From a virus, in the IMG/VR virus record IMGVR_UViG_3300043425_000060, positions 1 to 24,701 of that record: DNA of 24,701 nucleotides, one strand, 5' to 3'. A program made the translations under genes and the position numbers. Shown here in pieces: positions 22,285-24,701 of the stretch (the first letter of the stretch is position 1; every line of letters begins with the position of its first letter). The notes under the pieces were generated by a model. The model saw only the letters and a list, made by a program, of their open reading frames with translations. It made no database searches and was not told the origin of the DNA.

Positions 22285-23313
22285 ATGTCATTATTGATTG
22301 ATTTAAAATATACGAATCTTATATCTCCCCGATTTGAAAAATTCGTTAAAAAAGAACAGTATCTATTCAACTGTAGATGTCCTCTCTGCGGTGATTCAAA
22401 AACAAATAAATCTAAGATGCGAGGTTATATCTATCGCAAAGGTAATGATTTATTCTATCGTTGTCATAACTGTAGTGCAGGATTATCTTTAGGTAATCTA
22501 ATTAAGTCAATTAGTCCTGACATATATAAACAATACACACTTGAACGTTACAGTTCAGGTAAGACTAATAATTTTAGTAGTAACAATATTATTAAAATAG
22601 AACCACCTAAATTTGACAAAGTGATTAAAATGAAGACATTCGAACATGCTGAATGGTGTGATAAACTTCCAGAGCAACACTTTTGTGTTGAGTATCTAAC
22701 AAAGCGAAAGATTCCTAAGAAGTATTGGAATAAGCTTTTGTTCACAAAAAACTATAAAGAATTTATAAACGCATTAATTCCAGACAATGAAAAGACATTG
22801 TATGAAGATGCACGTTTGGTTATTCCTTTTTATAATGAATATGATGAGTTGATTGCTGTAACAGGAAGAGCATTAGAATCTGGTGATAAAACTATCAGAT
22901 ATATAACATTACGTACAGTAGAATCGGATAAGAAATTAATTTACGGAATGGATAGACTAGACCTAACTAAACCTGTTAGAATCGTTGAAGGTCAATTTGA
23001 CAGTCTATTCTTAGAGAATGCGGTTGCTTCATGTGATGCTAATCTAGTACACACAGCAAAAGAAATCTCTAGTGCAGACAAAGTTCTTATCTTTGATAAT
23101 GAGCCTAGAAATAAAGAAATCGTTAATCTGATGCAGACTGCTATCAATAAAGGTAACAAAGTTGTTATCTGGCCTGATACTGTTAAAGGTAAAGATATTA
23201 ATGAAATGGTGATGGATAGATTATCAAAAGCCGAGATTGAAAGAATTATAAGTAGTAATACATTTAGTGGACTACAAGCACAAACGAAATTTGTTTATTG
23301 GAAGAAAGTATGA
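22285..23313 (+). CDS. 61: DNA primase (T4 gp61 type)
   Basis: This 342-residue protein is the primase that makes RNA primers for lagging strands with the gp41-type helicase; T4 gp61 is the same length. It has a zinc-binding region with CPLC at 32-35 and CHNC at 60-63, and a TOPRIM-like core with IVEGQFDSLF at about 233-242 (catalytic Glu 235) and IFDNEP at about 269-274, where Asn replaces the second Asp of the usual D-x-D. The start has only a weak GTGAG upstream. Its stop overlaps the thyX start. It lies 16 kb from the helicase gene in this window, with the structural block between. Confidence 0.93.
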   Translation: MSLLIDLKYTNLISPRFEKFVKKEQYLFNCRCPLCGDSKTNKSKMRGYIYRKGNDLFYRCHNCSAGLSLGNLIKSISPDIYKQYTLERYSSGKTNNFSSNNIIKIEPPKFDKVIKMKTFEHAEWCDKLPEQHFCVEYLTKRKIPKKYWNKLLFTKNYKEFINALIPDNEKTLYEDARLVIPFYNEYDELIAVTGRALESGDKTIRYITLRTVESDKKLIYGMDRLDLTKPVRIVEGQFDSLFLENAVASCDANLVHTAKEISSADKVLIFDNEPRNKEIVNLMQTAINKGNKVVIWPDTVKGKDINEMVMDRLSKAEIERIISSNTFSGLQAQTKFVYWKKV

Positions 23314-23978
23314 AAGTTAAATTAGTAAGCTATAGTAAACCAAGCGATGAGATGGTTCAGAATGGACTTGAAGATGTTCAAGATTTAATTGCATTCTGTG
23401 CTCGAGTTTCTAACCCATCAAATCAACTTAATATGGAAACAGCAGATAAGTTGATTAAGTATTTGATTAAACACAAACATTGGAGTCCATTAGAAATGGC
23501 TTCAGCTTGTTTAGAGATTGAAACAACTCGTGATATTGCTAGACAAATTCTACGACATCGTTCATTTTCTTTCCAAGAATTTAGTCAACGTTATGCAGAC
23601 CCAACAAAAGATTTGGCATTCGTAACTCGTGAAGCACGTTTACAAGATAATATTAATCGTCAGAATTCTGTGGAGACTGATAATGAAGCATTGAAAGATG
23701 CTTGGATTGCGGCTCAAACTGAAGTTATTAATGCGGCAGAAAATGCTTATAAATGGGCTGTAGAAAATGGTATTGCAAAAGAACAAGCACGTGCTGTTTT
23801 ACCTGAAGGTTTAACAGTATCTCGCATGTACATGAATGGAACTCTTAGAAGCTGGATTCACTTCATTGAGATTCGTTCAGGTAATGGCACTCAAAAAGAA
23901 CATATGGAAGTAGCAAGAGCGTGTGCTGAAGCAATTGCTGAAATCTTCCCTATGGCAAAAGAATTTGTACAAGAATAA
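23310..23978 (+). CDS. thyX: Flavin-dependent thymidylate synthase ThyX
   Basis: This enzyme makes dTMP from dUMP using FAD, methylenetetrahydrofolate and NADPH. The family motif RHRxxSxxExSxRY is seen as RHRSFSFQEFSQRY at 82-95, with the conserved SRMYMNGTLRSWIHF region in the C-terminal part. Its length of 222 residues is normal. The ATG at 23310 is chosen because it overlaps the primase stop as ATGA and aligns with family starts; an in-frame TTG at 23298 would add four residues. T4 itself uses the unrelated Td (ThyA type). The gene lies next to ribonucleotide reductase, forming a nucleotide-supply operon. Confidence 0.97.
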   Translation: MKVKLVSYSKPSDEMVQNGLEDVQDLIAFCARVSNPSNQLNMETADKLIKYLIKHKHWSPLEMASACLEIETTRDIARQILRHRSFSFQEFSQRYADPTKDLAFVTREARLQDNINRQNSVETDNEALKDAWIAAQTEVINAAENAYKWAVENGIAKEQARAVLPEGLTVSRMYMNGTLRSWIHFIEIRSGNGTQKEHMEVARACAEAIAEIFPMAKEFVQE

Positions 23979-23992
23979 TTATAGAGGATATT

Positions 23993-24701
23993 ATGAACAA
24001 CGTTCATGGAATTAATATTGACCTTTCACGAGATTCGTTATTTGATGAATTGGGGTTAATTCGTTTAAAAGAAAGTTATATGAGAGATGAAGAGACTTCA
24101 CCTCAAGAAAGGTTTGCATATGTTTCTAAACACTTTAGTTCAAATGAAGCACACGCTCAAAGACTATATGAGTATTCTAGTAAGCATTGGCTTAGCTATG
24201 CCACTCCTATTCTTAGTTTTGGTCGCTCAAAGCGTGGTTTGCCTATCTCATGTTTCCTCAACTATATTGAAGACACTGCGGAAGGTTTAGTAGACAATCT
24301 ATCAGAAACTAACTGGCTGTCTATGATGGGAGGCGGTGTTGGTATTGGTTTCGGTATTCGTTCGGCTGATGCTATCTCTACAGGTGTTATGCCTCACTTG
24401 AAGATTTATGATGCTTCTTCACTAGCTTATCGTCAAGGTAAGACTCGTCGTGGTTCATATGCCGCATATCTAGATGTTAGTCATCCTGATATTACTCAGT
24501 TCATCGAGATGCGTAAAGCAACTGGTGACCAAAACATGAAAGCTTTGAATCTACATCATGGTGTAAACATTTCTGATAAGTTTATGGAAATCATCGAAAG
24601 ATGTATGCTAGATAAAGATGCTGATGATTCTTGGGAATTGATTGACCCACACAGTCATGAGGTGCGTGAAGTTGTATCAGCTAAACATCTATGGCAACAA
24701 A
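23993..24701 (+). CDS. nrdA: Ribonucleoside-diphosphate reductase large subunit, N-terminal part (3' truncated)
   Basis: The first 236 residues of an aerobic class I ribonucleotide reductase alpha subunit are present; the gene runs off the window. TPILSFG at about 71-77 and GLPISCFLNYIED hold the expected first catalytic Cys at about 87. GGGVGIGFGIRSAD and KTRRGSYAAYLDVSHPDI follow, as in the family. It reduces ribonucleotides to deoxyribonucleotides with a radical-bearing beta subunit, which is not in this window. The start at 23993 has GAGG about 5 bases upstream and follows thyX by 14 bases. The catalytic region begins about 65 residues in, so there is no room for the N-terminal ATP-cone regulatory domain of E. 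coli NrdA. Confidence 0.95.
   Translation, partial: MNNVHGINIDLSRDSLFDELGLIRLKESYMRDEETSPQERFAYVSKHFSSNEAHAQRLYEYSSKHWLSYATPILSFGRSKRGLPISCFLNYIEDTAEGLVDNLSETNWLSMMGGGVGIGFGIRSADAISTGVMPHLKIYDASSLAYRQGKTRRGSYAAYLDVSHPDITQFIEMRKATGDQNMKALNLHHGVNISDKFMEIIERCMLDKDADDSWELIDPHSHEVREVVSAKHLWQQ

Noticed and set aside
24087-24290. A 67-codon + frame inside nrdA
   Set aside because: Shadow of the conserved reductase sequence in another frame.
1-24701. tRNA genes, CRISPR arrays, insertion sequences, integrase or attachment sites
   Set aside because: No gap is long enough for a tRNA outside genes except two of about 65 bases, which show no cloverleaf. No spaced repeats, transposase or inverted-end elements were seen.

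Overview
The window is an AT-rich, gene-dense stretch of a T4-type (straboviral-like) contractile-tailed phage genome. It most resembles the marine T4-like phages of cyanobacteria, SAR11 and OM43-type hosts. This placement rests on the T4 replication set (family B polymerase gp43, UvsX, gp41 helicase, gp61 primase), T4-late-type TATAAATA boxes, ThyX in place of T4 Td, and several small proteins I recall only from marine T4-like phages. All genes I accept are on the + strand. Most neighbours touch or overlap by 1-8 bases, and no intergenic gap exceeds about 65 bases. I see no tRNA, CRISPR array, insertion sequence or integrase. The host cannot be named from the sequence.

Layout. (1) 1-6112: a replication/recombination block with the tail of an unidentified gene, two small proteins, DNA polymerase, UvsX, a small conserved protein, the gp41-type helicase and another small protein. 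(2) 6124-7609: a late promoter box with a hairpin just downstream, then three late-type proteins of unknown function. (3) 7629-13280: a seven-gene surface-sugar cassette with three glycosyltransferases, a HAD phosphatase fused to a sugar nucleotidyltransferase, a further glycosyltransferase-like protein, a methyltransferase and a short GDPD-type phosphodiesterase. (4) 13276-20750: a second late promoter, then putative virion proteins. These include a P-loop kinase-like protein with a second gene nested in another frame, two mosaic proteins built of short recurring modules, a dockerin/EF-hand-like tandem repeat, a probable fibre or appendage protein and several small structural candidates. (5) 20753-22220: a lysis cassette with a two-component spanin pair, a holin-like protein and a coiled-coil membrane-anchored protein, with no endolysin visible. 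(6) 22248-24701: a sigma70-like promoter candidate, then primase gp61, ThyX and the start of ribonucleotide reductase NrdA, which runs off the window.

How they work together. The first and last blocks copy the genome and supply deoxynucleotides. The middle blocks are transcribed late and make or load the virion, then lyse the cell. The sugar cassette sits between two late blocks, so its product is plausibly made late. It could decorate the virion, the DNA or the host envelope.

The most unusual signals are three. First, an 86-codon gene appears to be overprinted inside the kinase-like gene. Second, the two mosaic late proteins carry V/I/L-x-E motifs at module boundaries, which would fit cleavage by a T4 gp21-type prohead protease. 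Third, a complete sugar-nucleotide/glycosyltransferase cassette is embedded in the structural region.
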